Assembly: GCF_035982055.1 (NCBI RefSeq)
Contig: NZ_CP108427.1
Location: 7,997,001-8,061,000 of the forward strand
DNA from: Streptomyces sp. NBC_01288
GTDB lineage: Bacteria; Actinomycetota; Actinomycetes; Streptomycetales; Streptomycetaceae
DNA length: 64,000 nucleotides
Direction: 5' to 3'
Shown: piece after piece, positions 27,552 to 36,602 of the stretch
Position numbering within the stretch: the stretch's first letter is position 1
Layout of the letters: each line of letters begins with the position of its first letter
The notes under the pieces: model-generated
What the model was told of the DNA's origin: nothing
Seen by the model: only the letters and a program-made list of their open reading frames with translations
Database searches by the model: none
Made by a program: the position numbers and the translations under genes

Positions 27552-28301
27552 ATGCCGACCGACGCGTTGCTCGACCGCTTCCTGAACGAACTGGCCCCCC
27601 TGGAGCCTGTCGCCGTGTGGGCCCACGGTTCGCTCGGCGGGGGCGACTACCAGGAGGGCCGCAGCGACCTGGACCTGATAGCCATCCTCGACCATCCCCT
27701 CAAGCCGAGCACCGCCCGACAACTCGTCGCCCTGCACCGCGGGCTGCGCACCGATCCCCTCGCCGTCCGGCTGCACTGCAGCTACCTCGCCCCGGGAACG
27801 CAGGACGCCCCGAACCAGCGCCATCTCACCTGGGCCCACGACCACGTCACCCGCCGGCCCGTCACGCCGGTCACACGACGTGAACTGCACGAATTCGGGC
27901 GGGTGTTGCACGGCGGATCACCGAAGGACCTGCTGCCGGCCGTGACGGACCAGGAACTGGCCGAGTTCGTCGTACGGGACCAGCGGGAGTTCTGGCGGCC
28001 GGCCGTCGACAAGCCGCAGATCTGGCTTGAGAACGGCTGGGTCGACGTGGGCCTGACCACCTTCGCCCGCGCGACCGTCACCAGACGGGACGGCCGCCTG
28101 ATCACCAAGCGCGAGGCCCTCGACCTGCTGCCCGCGCTCGGCGCTCCGGTGGAGGTCGTGGAGGACGTCGTACGGCGGCGTTACGACGACACGGTCCCGT
28201 CCGCCGCCTCCGTAGAGGGCGATTGGCTCCACCGCAGGGCGGAGCTGACCCGGGCCTATCTGGGCCCGGCGATCGACGACTTGGTGACGCGCTACGGGTG
28301 A
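27552..28301 (+). CDS. Nucleotidyltransferase-fold protein
   Basis: 249 residues. The N-terminus has the polymerase-beta-like signature WAHGSLGGGDYQEGRSDLDL (Gly-Ser followed by Asp-x-Asp), which binds nucleotide and metals. The rest is helical (EGDWLHRRAELTRAYLG), as in aminoglycoside adenylyltransferases and related kanamycin-type enzymes. A nucleotidyl transfer role is likely but the acceptor is unknown. It converges on ctaA with 22 bases between. Confidence 0.75.
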   Translation: MPTDALLDRFLNELAPLEPVAVWAHGSLGGGDYQEGRSDLDLIAILDHPLKPSTARQLVALHRGLRTDPLAVRLHCSYLAPGTQDAPNQRHLTWAHDHVTRRPVTPVTRRELHEFGRVLHGGSPKDLLPAVTDQELAEFVVRDQREFWRPAVDKPQIWLENGWVDVGLTTFARATVTRRDGRLITKREALDLLPALGAPVEVVEDVVRRRYDDTVPSAASVEGDWLHRRAELTRAYLGPAIDDLVTRYG

Positions 28302-28323
28302 GCCATTTATTACGGGTGACGCT

Positions 28324-29334
28324 TCACGCGCGCGTGGGCAGTGACTGTTCCACCGACGGGCCCGGCAGGTCGGCCACGACCTCCGGCCGCTCGCGCAGCG
28401 ACAGCAGCACCCGCAGCACCCCGATCCACACCAGGCAGGCGCCGAACATGTGCAGGCCGACCAGGGCCTCGGGGAGGTTCGTGAAGTATTGGACGTAACC
28501 GATGACGCCCTGGGCGAGCAGGATCAGGAACAGGTCGCGGGTGCGGTCCAGGGGGCCCTTGGGGGCGTCGACCGCCTTGAGGACGAACCACAGGGCGAAC
28601 GTCAGCGTGACCACGATCCAGGCGAGCACCGCGTGCAGCTTGGCGACCGTCTCCCAGTCGATCGGGATCCGTTCGACCTCCTTGGAGTCGCCCGCGTGCG
28701 GGCCCGCGCCGGTGACCACCGTGCCGACCGCGATCAGCAGCACGGAGGCGGTGACCAGGAACCACACCAGCTGCTGCACGGCCTTGCCGACCAGCGGCTT
28801 GGGTTCCCCGTCGCCCTCCCGGCTGCGCTGCCACATCAGCGCGGCGACCGCGATGAGCGCCGTGGTGAGCAGGAAGTGGGCCGCGACCGTGTACGGGTTG
28901 AGGCCGACCAGCACCACGATGCCGCCGAGGATCGCGTTGCTCATCACGATCCAGAACTGCGCCCAGCCCAGCCGGGTGAGGGTGCGGCGGTACGGCTTCT
29001 CCGAGCGCGCGGCGATGATCGCCCAGCCGACGGCGGCGCACAGGACGTACGTCAGCATCCGGTTGCCGAACTCGATGGCACCGTGGAAGCCCATCGCGCT
29101 GGTGGTGGTCAGCGAGTCGTCCGTGCACTTGGGCCAGGTCGGGCAGCCGAGCCCGGAACCCGTCAGCCGCACGGCACCGCCGGTGACCACGATGACCACC
29201 GACATGACGAGCGCGGCGAGAGCGGCCCGTCGGACCGTCCGGGGATCCGGGGTCCAACGTGCGGCGATGAAGGCGAGGGGGTTGCGCGCGGCGGCTACGA
29301 CGTCGGCGGGGGTCACGTTTGGCACGGGGACCAT
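28324..29334 (-). CDS. ctaA: Haem A synthase (COX15/CtaA)
   Basis: 336 residues with eight predicted helices. It oxidises haem O to haem A. The first periplasmic loop carries GGAVRLTGSGLGCPTWPKC, the family signature with a Cys pair; further His ligands are in GFHGAIEFGNR and LHMFGACLVWIG. ATG at 29334 gives VPNVTPADVVAA as in relatives. No Shine-Dalgarno sequence precedes it, so the mRNA may be leaderless; ATG at 29355 is an alternative. Confidence 0.92.
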   Translation of the reverse strand: MVPVPNVTPADVVAAARNPLAFIAARWTPDPRTVRRAALAALVMSVVIVVTGGAVRLTGSGLGCPTWPKCTDDSLTTTSAMGFHGAIEFGNRMLTYVLCAAVGWAIIAARSEKPYRRTLTRLGWAQFWIVMSNAILGGIVVLVGLNPYTVAAHFLLTTALIAVAALMWQRSREGDGEPKPLVGKAVQQLVWFLVTASVLLIAVGTVVTGAGPHAGDSKEVERIPIDWETVAKLHAVLAWIVVTLTFALWFVLKAVDAPKGPLDRTRDLFLILLAQGVIGYVQYFTNLPEALVGLHMFGACLVWIGVLRVLLSLRERPEVVADLPGPSVEQSLPTRA

Positions 29335-29391
29335 CGTAGGGGGGTGCTTGTGCACGCGTTCACGAGGGTCCCCGGCGTCGGAGTACGGCGC

Positions 29392-30168
29392 TCACTCCCA
29401 GCGGAAGAACGTCCCGGCCGCCGCCAGCCCCACGACCGCCCACACGCCCAGGATCCCCAGGTCGCCCCACGGCATCCCGGCCCCGTGCTGCAACACGTCC
29501 CGCAAGCCGTCCGACAGTGCCGAGATCGGCAGCAGCCCCAGCGCGTCCTGAACCCCCGACGGGTACTTGTCCATCGGCACGATGACCCCGCCGCCGACGA
29601 GCAGCAGCAGGAACACCAGGTTCGCGGCGGCCAGCGTCGCCTCCGCCTTCAGGGTGCCCGCCATCAGCAGGCCCAGGCCCGAGAAGGCCGCCGTCCCCAG
29701 GATCAGCAGGAGGAAGACCGCGAAGGGGTTGCCGTGCGGGGACCAGCCGAGCGCGAAGGCGATCGCCGTCAGCAGGATGATCTGGAGGATCTCCGTGACC
29801 AGCACCGCCGCCGTCTTCGCGGTCATCAGGCCCCAGCGGGGGAGCGGCGAGGACGCGAGGCGCTTCAGGACGCCGTAGCGGCGCTCGAAGCCCGTCGCGA
29901 TGGCCTGGCCCGTGAACGCCGTCGACATCACGGCGAGGGCCAGGATGCCGGGGGTGAGGAAGTCGACGGACTTGCCCTTGCCGGTGTCGACGATGTCCAC
30001 CGAGCTGAACAGGACCAGCAGGAGGGTCGGGATGACCACCGTGAGGAGGAGCTGCTCGCCGTTCCGTAGGAGCATCTTCGTTTCGAGGGCCGCCTGTGCC
30101 GCGATCATGCGGGGGAGCGGGGCCGCCCCGGGCCGCGGGGTGTAGGTCCCCGGAACAGTCGTCGTCAT
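29392..30168 (-). CDS. ABC-2 type transporter permease
   Basis: 258 residues with six predicted helices (for example LLLTVVIPTLLLVLFSSVDI and VFLLLLVGGGVIVPM). It is the membrane half of an exporter with the ATPase at 30165-31088, whose stop codon it overlaps. The ABC2 signature GFERRYGVLKRLASSPLPRW is clear. The substrate is unknown; relatives export drugs or lipids. Confidence 0.88.
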   Translation of the reverse strand: MTTTVPGTYTPRPGAAPLPRMIAAQAALETKMLLRNGEQLLLTVVIPTLLLVLFSSVDIVDTGKGKSVDFLTPGILALAVMSTAFTGQAIATGFERRYGVLKRLASSPLPRWGLMTAKTAAVLVTEILQIILLTAIAFALGWSPHGNPFAVFLLLILGTAAFSGLGLLMAGTLKAEATLAAANLVFLLLLVGGGVIVPMDKYPSGVQDALGLLPISALSDGLRDVLQHGAGMPWGDLGILGVWAVVGLAAAGTFFRWE

Positions 30169-31088
30169 GAGCGCAGCTCCTTGCCGGTCAGCTCCAGGAA
30201 AACGTCCTCCAGGGTGTGCCGTTCGACCGAGATCTTCTCCGGCATCACCCCGTGCTGCGCACACCAGGAGGTGACCGTGGCGAGCAGTTGCGGGTCGACC
30301 TTGCCGCCGACGCGGTAGGAGCCCGGGGTCAGTTCGACGGCCGTGGAGTCGGCCGGGAGAGCCTTCAGGAGGGAGCCGACGTCGAGGCCGGGACGACCGC
30401 CGAAGCGGAGCGTGTTCTCGGCGCCGCCCCGGCACAGGTCCTCGGGGGAGCCGTGCGCGATGACCTTGCCCGCGTCGATGATCGCCACGTCGTCGGCGAG
30501 CTGCTCGGCCTCGTCCATGTGGTGGGTCGTGAGGATGACCGAGACGCCGTCCGTGCGCAGGTCTCTGACCAGGTCCCAGGTCGCGCGGCGGGCCTGTGGG
30601 TCGAGGCCCGCCGTCGGCTCGTCCAGGAAGACCAACTCCGGGCGGCCTACGACGGCCATCGCGAGTGCGAGGCGCTGCTGCTGGCCGCCGGACAGTCGGC
30701 GGTACGTCGTGCGGCCGCAACTGCCGAGCCCCAGGCGTTCGATGAGCGCGTCCACGTCCAGCGGGTGCGCGTGCAGCTCGGCGATGTGGCGGAGCATCTC
30801 GTCGGCGCGGGCGCCCGAGTAGACGCCGCCGGACTGGAGCATCACGCCGATCCTGGGGCGCAGTGCGGCGGACTCGCGGACCGGGTCGAGGCCCAGGACG
30901 CGCACCGTGCCGGAATCCGGCTTCCGGTACCCCTCGCAGGTCTCGACCGTGGTCGTCTTGCCCGCCCCGTTGGGACCGAGCACGGCGGTGACACCCGCAT
31001 CGGCCACCAGGTCGAGGCCGTTCACCGCGGTCTTCGTGCCGTACCGCTTCACCAGGGCCTGGACCTGGACCACGGGCTCACTTCGCAT
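30165..31088 (-). CDS. ABC transporter ATP-binding protein
   Basis: 307 residues. Walker A GPNGAGKTTT near 38-47, signature LSGGQQQRLALAM, Walker B LVFLDEPTAGLD and a switch His in ILTTHHMDEAEQLADD. The C-terminal 90 residues resemble the dimerisation tail of DrrA-type drug exporters. It is coupled to the permease by a four-base overlap. Confidence 0.92.
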   Translation of the reverse strand: MRSEPVVQVQALVKRYGTKTAVNGLDLVADAGVTAVLGPNGAGKTTTVETCEGYRKPDSGTVRVLGLDPVRESAALRPRIGVMLQSGGVYSGARADEMLRHIAELHAHPLDVDALIERLGLGSCGRTTYRRLSGGQQQRLALAMAVVGRPELVFLDEPTAGLDPQARRATWDLVRDLRTDGVSVILTTHHMDEAEQLADDVAIIDAGKVIAHGSPEDLCRGGAENTLRFGGRPGLDVGSLLKALPADSTAVELTPGSYRVGGKVDPQLLATVTSWCAQHGVMPEKISVERHTLEDVFLELTGKELRS

Positions 31089-31098
31089 GGGCCCGAGT

Positions 31099-31947
31099 CT
31101 AGGTACGCGGCCCGCGCCTCAGGCGGGCGGGTGCGGGATCTCCCCCGGACGGGATCTCCTCCTCACGGGGGCGGTGCAGCGGCAGCCACCGTTCCGCGTA
31201 CGCCACGGCGTCCGCCACCGGGAACAGGCGTACGTCGGCCGCGCCCACCTTCCCCCGGAGGACCGGACGGTCCCGTTCGAAGTCGTGGCCCAGTTCGTCG
31301 AAGTGGTCGGAGGTGATCGACACCTCGGTCACCGTCTCCCAGCCGTCCGCACCGGGGCGGCCGACCTGGACCAGCGGGGAGGCTATGCGGTACTCGGCGA
31401 GATGGAAGCTCGTGCAGGCGTCGTAGCCCGCGCCGAGCAGCAGCACGCGCGCGTCGAGGCCCTCCAGGCGGGCCAGCGGGCTGCGCTCGCCGAGCCGGCA
31501 GTCGGTCGCGTGGCCGTCGAGGATCTCGCCCGCGCGGGGACCGATCGCCGCGAAGGAGGTCTGCGGGTGCGCGGAGCGCTCGGCGCCGGGCCAGGTGCGC
31601 ACGGTCTCCGGGACGATGCCGACGCCTCGTGAGGGCGTGACGAGGGGGTCGTAGGACGGCATGGACGTGCGGATGGTGTCCCACCACTCGCGGGGGACCG
31701 GCGGGTTTCCCCACTGGGCCGGGTCCGAGAGGTCGCCGGTCTGGGTGGGGACGACCAGGGTGCCGTCCGGGGCGATGGCGTCGAGGAGTCCCTGGACGAG
31801 CGACACGGCGCCTCCGCAGACCCATCCGAGGGAGCTGAGGGAGGTGTGCGCGAGGAGGGTCTCGCCGGGGCGCACGCCCAGTTCGCGCAGTTGTGCGGCG
31901 ACTGTGTCCCGGGTGACAAGTGGGCCGGTGGGAGGGGGTGTCGGCAT
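31099..31947 (-). CDS. AAC(3)-family N-acetyltransferase
   Basis: 282 residues, antibiotic_NAT family. Enzymes of this family acetylate the 3-amino group of aminoglycosides; many actinobacterial members have unknown substrates. Marks are LLAHTSLSSLGWVCGGA, LVVPTQTGDLSD, the catalytic His in RSAHPQTSFAAIG and VLLLGAGYDACTSFHLAE. ATG at 31947 is chosen; a TTG at 32001 would add 18 residues. It is divergent from sufR. Confidence 0.82.
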   Translation of the reverse strand: MPTPPPTGPLVTRDTVAAQLRELGVRPGETLLAHTSLSSLGWVCGGAVSLVQGLLDAIAPDGTLVVPTQTGDLSDPAQWGNPPVPREWWDTIRTSMPSYDPLVTPSRGVGIVPETVRTWPGAERSAHPQTSFAAIGPRAGEILDGHATDCRLGERSPLARLEGLDARVLLLGAGYDACTSFHLAEYRIASPLVQVGRPGADGWETVTEVSITSDHFDELGHDFERDRPVLRGKVGAADVRLFPVADAVAYAERWLPLHRPREEEIPSGGDPAPARLRRGPRT

Positions 31948-31989
31948 GGTCGTGGAGTGTCCTCGAAGGGGGTCGGTGACGCCAGTGAA

Positions 31990-32036
31990 TTGATCGATCA
32001 AAGATCGTTCCCGCAGGTCAGATTAGGTATGCCTAA
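31990..32036. promoter_or_regulatory. Two palindromes upstream of the suf operon
   Basis: TTGATCGATCAA at 31990-32001 is a perfect 12-bp palindrome, and TTAGG-TATG-CCTAA lies at 32023-32036. Both sit between sufR and the divergent acetyltransferase gene. One may be the SufR operator. The second resembles half sites of DtxR-type iron boxes but is shorter than the usual 19 bases. Confidence 0.45.
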
Positions 32037-32107
32037 GTGATGCAGCGCACCGTCCGTCCGCCGGACGCGGGTTGCCTGCCTCTGAGGAATTACGCAACAA
32101 TGGCGTT

Positions 32108-32839
32108 GTGAAAAACGTTGGCGAGGCTCCGCAGGAGGAACTCGCGACCGGTGAGCGGTCCACCCGCAACCGCGTCGCGCGCTCCATCCTGGACCACGGC
32201 CCGTCGACCGTGACCGACCTCGCCGGTCGGCTGGGGCTGACCCAGGCCGCCGTACGCCGTCATCTCGACGCACTCGTCGCCGACGACGTCGTGGAAGCAC
32301 GTGAGCAGCGGGTCTACGGAGCGCGTACGCGCGGCCGCCCCGCGAAGGTGTTCGCCCTGACCGACTGCGGCCGTGACGCCTTCGACCAGTCCTACGACAA
32401 GCTCGCCGCGGACGCGCTGCGCTGGATCGCCCAGCGTGAGGGCGGGGACGAGGCCGTCGTCGCCTTCGCCCGCGACCGCATGGCGGCCCAGGCCATCGCC
32501 TACCGCAAGGTCGTCGAGGCCGCCGCGCCCGAGAACCGCGCGGAAGCCCTGGCCAAGGCCCTGAGCGTGGACGGGTACGCTGCTACGGCGCGTAGCGCAC
32601 CGGTCGGTGAGCAGCTCTGCCAGCACCACTGCCCGGTCGCCCATGTCGCCGAGCAGTTTCCGCAACTGTGCGAGGCGGAGACCGAGCTCTTTTCCCAACT
32701 GCTCGGCACCCATGTCCAGCGACTGGCCACCATCGCCCATGGCGACGGCGTGTGCACCACGTTTATCCCGAAGAATTCCAAGACCGTTTCCGATCCATCT
32801 GACTCATCTGCACGTACCGCCGGGAGGAACCCCGCATGA
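32108..32839 (+). CDS. sufR: Fe-S cluster-sensing suf operon regulator SufR
   Basis: 243 residues, DeoR/ArsR-like winged helix at the N-terminus (STVTDLAGRLGLTQAAVRRH, with a GRPAKVFALT wing). The C-terminus holds Cys171-x3-Cys175-x12-Cys188, probable Fe-S cluster ligands. SufR represses suf genes when its cluster is loaded. GTG at 32108 gives VKNVGEAPQEELATG; a TTG at 32072 is an alternative. Its stop overlaps the sufB start. Confidence 0.92.
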   Translation: MKNVGEAPQEELATGERSTRNRVARSILDHGPSTVTDLAGRLGLTQAAVRRHLDALVADDVVEAREQRVYGARTRGRPAKVFALTDCGRDAFDQSYDKLAADALRWIAQREGGDEAVVAFARDRMAAQAIAYRKVVEAAAPENRAEALAKALSVDGYAATARSAPVGEQLCQHHCPVAHVAEQFPQLCEAETELFSQLLGTHVQRLATIAHGDGVCTTFIPKNSKTVSDPSDSSARTAGRNPA

Positions 32840-34260
32840 CGCTCCCCATCGAGGAGACCGCCCACCCCGAGCTTGAAGGTCTGGGCACGTACGAATACGG
32901 CTGGGCCGACTCCGACGTGGCCGGTGCCTCCGCCAAGCGCGGCATCAACGAGGACGTCGTCCGGGACATCTCCGGCAAGAAGAACGAGCCGGAGTGGATG
33001 ACCAAGCTCCGTCTCAAGGGCCTGCGCCTGTTCGAGAAGAAGCCCATGCCGAACTGGGGCTCCGACCTCTCCGGCATCGACTTCGACAACATCAAGTACT
33101 TCGTGCGCTCCACGGAGAAGCAGGCGGAGTCCTGGGAGGACCTGCCCGAGGACATCAAGAACACGTACGACAAGCTCGGCATCCCGGAGGCGGAGAAGCA
33201 GCGCCTCGTCGCCGGTGTCGCCGCGCAGTACGAGTCCGAGGTCGTCTACCACCAGATCAACGAAGAGCTTGAGGCGCAGGGTGTCATCTTCATGGACACC
33301 GACACCGCGCTGAAGGAGCACCCGGAGCTCTTCAAGGAGTACTTCGGGACCGTCATCCCGGTCGGTGACAACAAGTTCGCGTCGCTGAACAGCGCCGTGT
33401 GGTCCGGCGGCTCCTTCATCTACGTGCCGAAGGGCGTGCACGTCGAGATCCCGCTCCAGGCCTACTTCCGTATCAACACGGAGAACATGGGCCAGTTCGA
33501 GCGGACGCTGATCATCGTCGACGAGGGCGCCTACGTGCACTACGTCGAGGGTTGTACGGCGCCGATCTACTCCTCGGACTCCCTGCACTCCGCGGTGGTC
33601 GAGATCATCGTGAAGAAGGGCGGCCGCTGCCGCTACACGACCATCCAGAACTGGTCGAACAACGTCTACAACCTGGTCACCAAGCGCGCCGTGGCGTACG
33701 AGGGCGCGACCATGGAGTGGATCGACGGCAACATCGGTTCCAAGGTCACCATGAAGTACCCGGCCGTCTACCTGATGGGCGAGCACGCCAAGGGCGAGAC
33801 CCTCTCCATCGCCTTCGCGGGCGAGGGCCAGCACCAGGACGCCGGCTCCAAGATGGTCCACATGGCGCCGAACACGTCCTCCAACATCGTCTCCAAGTCG
33901 GTGGCGCGCGGCGGCGGTCGTACGTCCTACCGCGGTCTCGTCGAGATCGGCGAGGGCGCGCACGGCTCCAAGTCGAACGTGCTGTGCGACGCGCTGCTCG
34001 TCGACACGATCTCCCGCTCGGACACGTACCCGTACGTGGACGTCCGCGAGGACGACGTGTCCATGGGCCACGAGGCGACCGTCTCCAAGGTCAGCGACGA
34101 CCAGCTCTTCTACCTGATGAGCCGGGGCATGACCGAGTTCGAGGCGATGGCGATGATCGTGCGCGGCTTCGTCGAGCCGATCGCCAAGGAGCTGCCGATG
34201 GAGTACGCGCTCGAACTCAACCGGCTGATCGAGCTCCAGATGGAAGGCTCGGTCGGCTGA
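32836..34260 (+). CDS. sufB: Fe-S cluster assembly scaffold SufB
   Basis: 474 residues. SufB forms the SufBC2D scaffold on which Fe-S clusters are built. The beta-helix core (VEGCTAPIYSSDSLHSAVVE, AGSKMVHMAPNTSSNIVSKS, RGGGRTSYRGLV) and the C-terminal EFEAMAMIVRGFVEPI are typical. GGAGG precedes the ATG, which overlaps sufR by four bases. Confidence 0.97.
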   Translation: MTLPIEETAHPELEGLGTYEYGWADSDVAGASAKRGINEDVVRDISGKKNEPEWMTKLRLKGLRLFEKKPMPNWGSDLSGIDFDNIKYFVRSTEKQAESWEDLPEDIKNTYDKLGIPEAEKQRLVAGVAAQYESEVVYHQINEELEAQGVIFMDTDTALKEHPELFKEYFGTVIPVGDNKFASLNSAVWSGGSFIYVPKGVHVEIPLQAYFRINTENMGQFERTLIIVDEGAYVHYVEGCTAPIYSSDSLHSAVVEIIVKKGGRCRYTTIQNWSNNVYNLVTKRAVAYEGATMEWIDGNIGSKVTMKYPAVYLMGEHAKGETLSIAFAGEGQHQDAGSKMVHMAPNTSSNIVSKSVARGGGRTSYRGLVEIGEGAHGSKSNVLCDALLVDTISRSDTYPYVDVREDDVSMGHEATVSKVSDDQLFYLMSRGMTEFEAMAMIVRGFVEPIAKELPMEYALELNRLIELQMEGSVG

Positions 34261-34316
34261 CCGCGACCGTCTGCCGGCACACTTCTTGATCACAGAAAGC
34301 GAGCACTACGACAGCC

Positions 34317-35501
34317 ATGGCTGAGGCTCAGAACTCCACGGTGGGATCTTCCACCACCGCCGGATCGATCGCGGTGGCCGCCGAGTCGACCGTCGCCACG
34401 CGCATGAGCGCGCCCCCCTCCTTCGACGTGGCGGACTTCCCGGTCCCCCACGGCCGCGAGGAGGAGTGGCGGTTCACCCCGCTGGAGCGCCTGCGCGGGC
34501 TGCACGACGGCACCGCGGTCGCCACCGGCGACGGCGTGAAGGTCGCCATCGGGACCCCCGAGGGGGTCACCGTGGAGACCGTCGGCCGTGACGACGCGCG
34601 ACTCGGCAAGGCCGGCACCCCGGTGGACCGCGTGGCCGCGCAGGCCTACTCGTCCTTCGAGAAGGCCTCGGTCGTCACCGTCCCCACGGAGACGGTCCTG
34701 ACCGAGCCGATCCGCATCGTCGTGCATGGCGAGGGCGGCGTCGCCTACGGCCACCAGGTCATCGAGCTGGGAGCCTTCGCCGAGGCCGTCGTCGTCATCG
34801 ACCACACCGGTGACGCGGTCCTCGCCGCCAACGTCGACTACATCGTCGGCGACGGCGCCAAGCTCACCGTCGTCTCCGTCCAGGACTGGGACGACAAGGC
34901 CGTGCACGTCGGCCAGCACAACGCCCTGATCGGCCGGGACGCCACGTTCAAGTCGTTCGTCGTCACCTTCGGCGGCGACCTCGTACGACTGCACCCGCGC
35001 GTGGCCTACGCCGGACCCGGCGGCGAGGCCGAGCTGTTCGGCCTGTACTTCACGGACGCCGGCCAGCACCAGGAGCACCGCCTCCTGGTCGACCACAACG
35101 TCCCGCACTGCAAGTCCAACGCCGTCTACAAGGGCGCGCTCCAGGGCGAGGGCGCCCACGCGGTGTGGATCGGCGACGTCCTCATCGAGGCCACCGCCGA
35201 GGGCACCGACACGTACGAGATGAACCGCAACCTCGTGCTGACCGACGGCGCCCGCGTCGACTCCGTGCCGAACCTGGAGATCGAGACCGGCGAGATCGTC
35301 GGCGCCGGACACGCCTCCGCGACCGGCCGCTTCGACGACGAGCAGCTCTTCTACCTGATGGCCCGCGGCATCCCCGCCGACGACGCCCGACGCCTGGTGG
35401 TCCGCGGCTTCTTCGCCGAGCTGGTCCAGCAGATCGGTGTCGCCGACATCCAGGAGCGGCTGCTGGAGAAGATCGACGCGGAGCTGGAGGCGTCGGTCTG
35501 A
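34317..35501 (+). CDS. sufD: Fe-S cluster assembly protein SufD
   Basis: 394 residues, paralogue of SufB in the SufBC2D complex. Its core shows VDHNVPHCKSNAVYKGAL and the C-terminal DDEQLFYLMARGIPADDARR. A flexible 30-residue N-terminus precedes SFDVADFPVPHGREEEWRF. It overlaps the following Rieske gene by one base. Confidence 0.96.
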   Translation: MAEAQNSTVGSSTTAGSIAVAAESTVATRMSAPPSFDVADFPVPHGREEEWRFTPLERLRGLHDGTAVATGDGVKVAIGTPEGVTVETVGRDDARLGKAGTPVDRVAAQAYSSFEKASVVTVPTETVLTEPIRIVVHGEGGVAYGHQVIELGAFAEAVVVIDHTGDAVLAANVDYIVGDGAKLTVVSVQDWDDKAVHVGQHNALIGRDATFKSFVVTFGGDLVRLHPRVAYAGPGGEAELFGLYFTDAGQHQEHRLLVDHNVPHCKSNAVYKGALQGEGAHAVWIGDVLIEATAEGTDTYEMNRNLVLTDGARVDSVPNLEIETGEIVGAGHASATGRFDDEQLFYLMARGIPADDARRLVVRGFFAELVQQIGVADIQERLLEKIDAELEASV

Positions 35502-35830
35502 TGACCTTCGTACGCGCCTGTGGCCTCGACGAGCTGGAGGAGGACACCCCGAAGCGGGTGGAACTCGACGGCACGCCGGTCTCGGTCGTGAAGACCGGAG
35601 GGGAGGTGTTCGCGATCAACGACATCTGCTCGCACGCGAACGTCTCGCTCTCCGAGGGCGACGTGGAGGACTGCCAGATCGAGTGCTGGCTGCACGGCTC
35701 CGCGTTCGACCTGCGCACCGGCAAGCCGTCCGGCCTTCCCGCCACGCGCCCCGTACCCGTTTACCCCGTACAGATCGAAGGGGGCAGCGTCCTCGTTGAC
35801 GTACGCGCCTCCCTCACCCAGGAGTCCTGA
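35501..35830 (+). CDS. Rieske-type [2Fe-2S] ferredoxin
   Basis: 109 residues, a small single-domain Rieske protein. The ligands Cys43 and His45 (CSH) and Cys62 and His65 (CWLH) are all present. Proteins like this between sufD and sufC are common in actinobacteria and may supply electrons or act as a recipient of clusters. The exact partner is unknown. Confidence 0.93.
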   Translation: MTFVRACGLDELEEDTPKRVELDGTPVSVVKTGGEVFAINDICSHANVSLSEGDVEDCQIECWLHGSAFDLRTGKPSGLPATRPVPVYPVQIEGGSVLVDVRASLTQES

Positions 35831-35837
35831 GGAACCC

Positions 35838-36602
35838 ATGGCAACGCTTGAAATCCACGACCTGCACGTCACCGTCGAGGCCGACAACGCCACGAAGGAG
35901 ATCCTCAAGGGCGTCGACCTCACCGTGAAGCAGGGCGAGACCCACGCCATCATGGGCCCGAACGGCTCCGGCAAGTCGACCCTCGCCTACTCGCTCGCGG
36001 GCCACCCGAAGTACACGATCACCGGCGGCACCGTCACCCTCGACGGCGAGGACGTCCTGGAGATGTCCGTCGACGAGCGCGCCCGCGCCGGCCTGTTCCT
36101 CGCGATGCAGTACCCGGTCGAGGTCCCCGGTGTGTCCGTCTCCAACTTCCTCCGTACGTCCGCCACCGCCATCCGCGGTGAGGCCCCCAAGCTGCGTACG
36201 TGGGTGAAGGAGGTCAAGGAGACCATGGAGCGCCTCTCCATGGACCCGGCCTTCGCCGAGCGCAACGTCAACGAGGGCTTCTCCGGCGGTGAGAAGAAGC
36301 GCCACGAGATCCTTCAGCTGGAGCTGCTCAAGCCGAAGATCGCGATCCTCGACGAGACCGACTCCGGCCTGGACGTCGACGCCCTGCGCGTCGTCTCCGA
36401 GGGCGTCAACCGAGTCCGCGAGACCGGTGAGGTCGGCACCCTGCTGATCACGCACTACACGCGCATCCTGCGCTACATCAAGCCCGACTTCGTGCACGTC
36501 TTCTCCGGCGGCAGGATCGTCGAGTCCGGCGGCGCCGAACTCGCCGACAAGCTGGAGAACGAGGGCTACGAGGCCTACACGAAGGGTGGCGTATCAGCGT
36601 GA
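35838..36602 (+). CDS. sufC: Fe-S cluster assembly ATPase SufC
   Basis: 254 residues, ABC-type ATPase of the SufBC2D complex. Walker A GPNGSGKS is at residues 40-47, the signature is FSGGEKKRHEILQ and Walker B IAILDETDSGLD. GAGGAA precedes the ATG. It overlaps the sufS start by four bases. Confidence 0.97.
   Translation: MATLEIHDLHVTVEADNATKEILKGVDLTVKQGETHAIMGPNGSGKSTLAYSLAGHPKYTITGGTVTLDGEDVLEMSVDERARAGLFLAMQYPVEVPGVSVSNFLRTSATAIRGEAPKLRTWVKEVKETMERLSMDPAFAERNVNEGFSGGEKKRHEILQLELLKPKIAILDETDSGLDVDALRVVSEGVNRVRETGEVGTLLITHYTRILRYIKPDFVHVFSGGRIVESGGAELADKLENEGYEAYTKGGVSA

Noticed and set aside
32023..32036. Classical DtxR/DmdR iron box
   Set aside because: The inverted repeat is 14 bases long, not 19, and lacks the central segment. 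Reported only as a palindrome.
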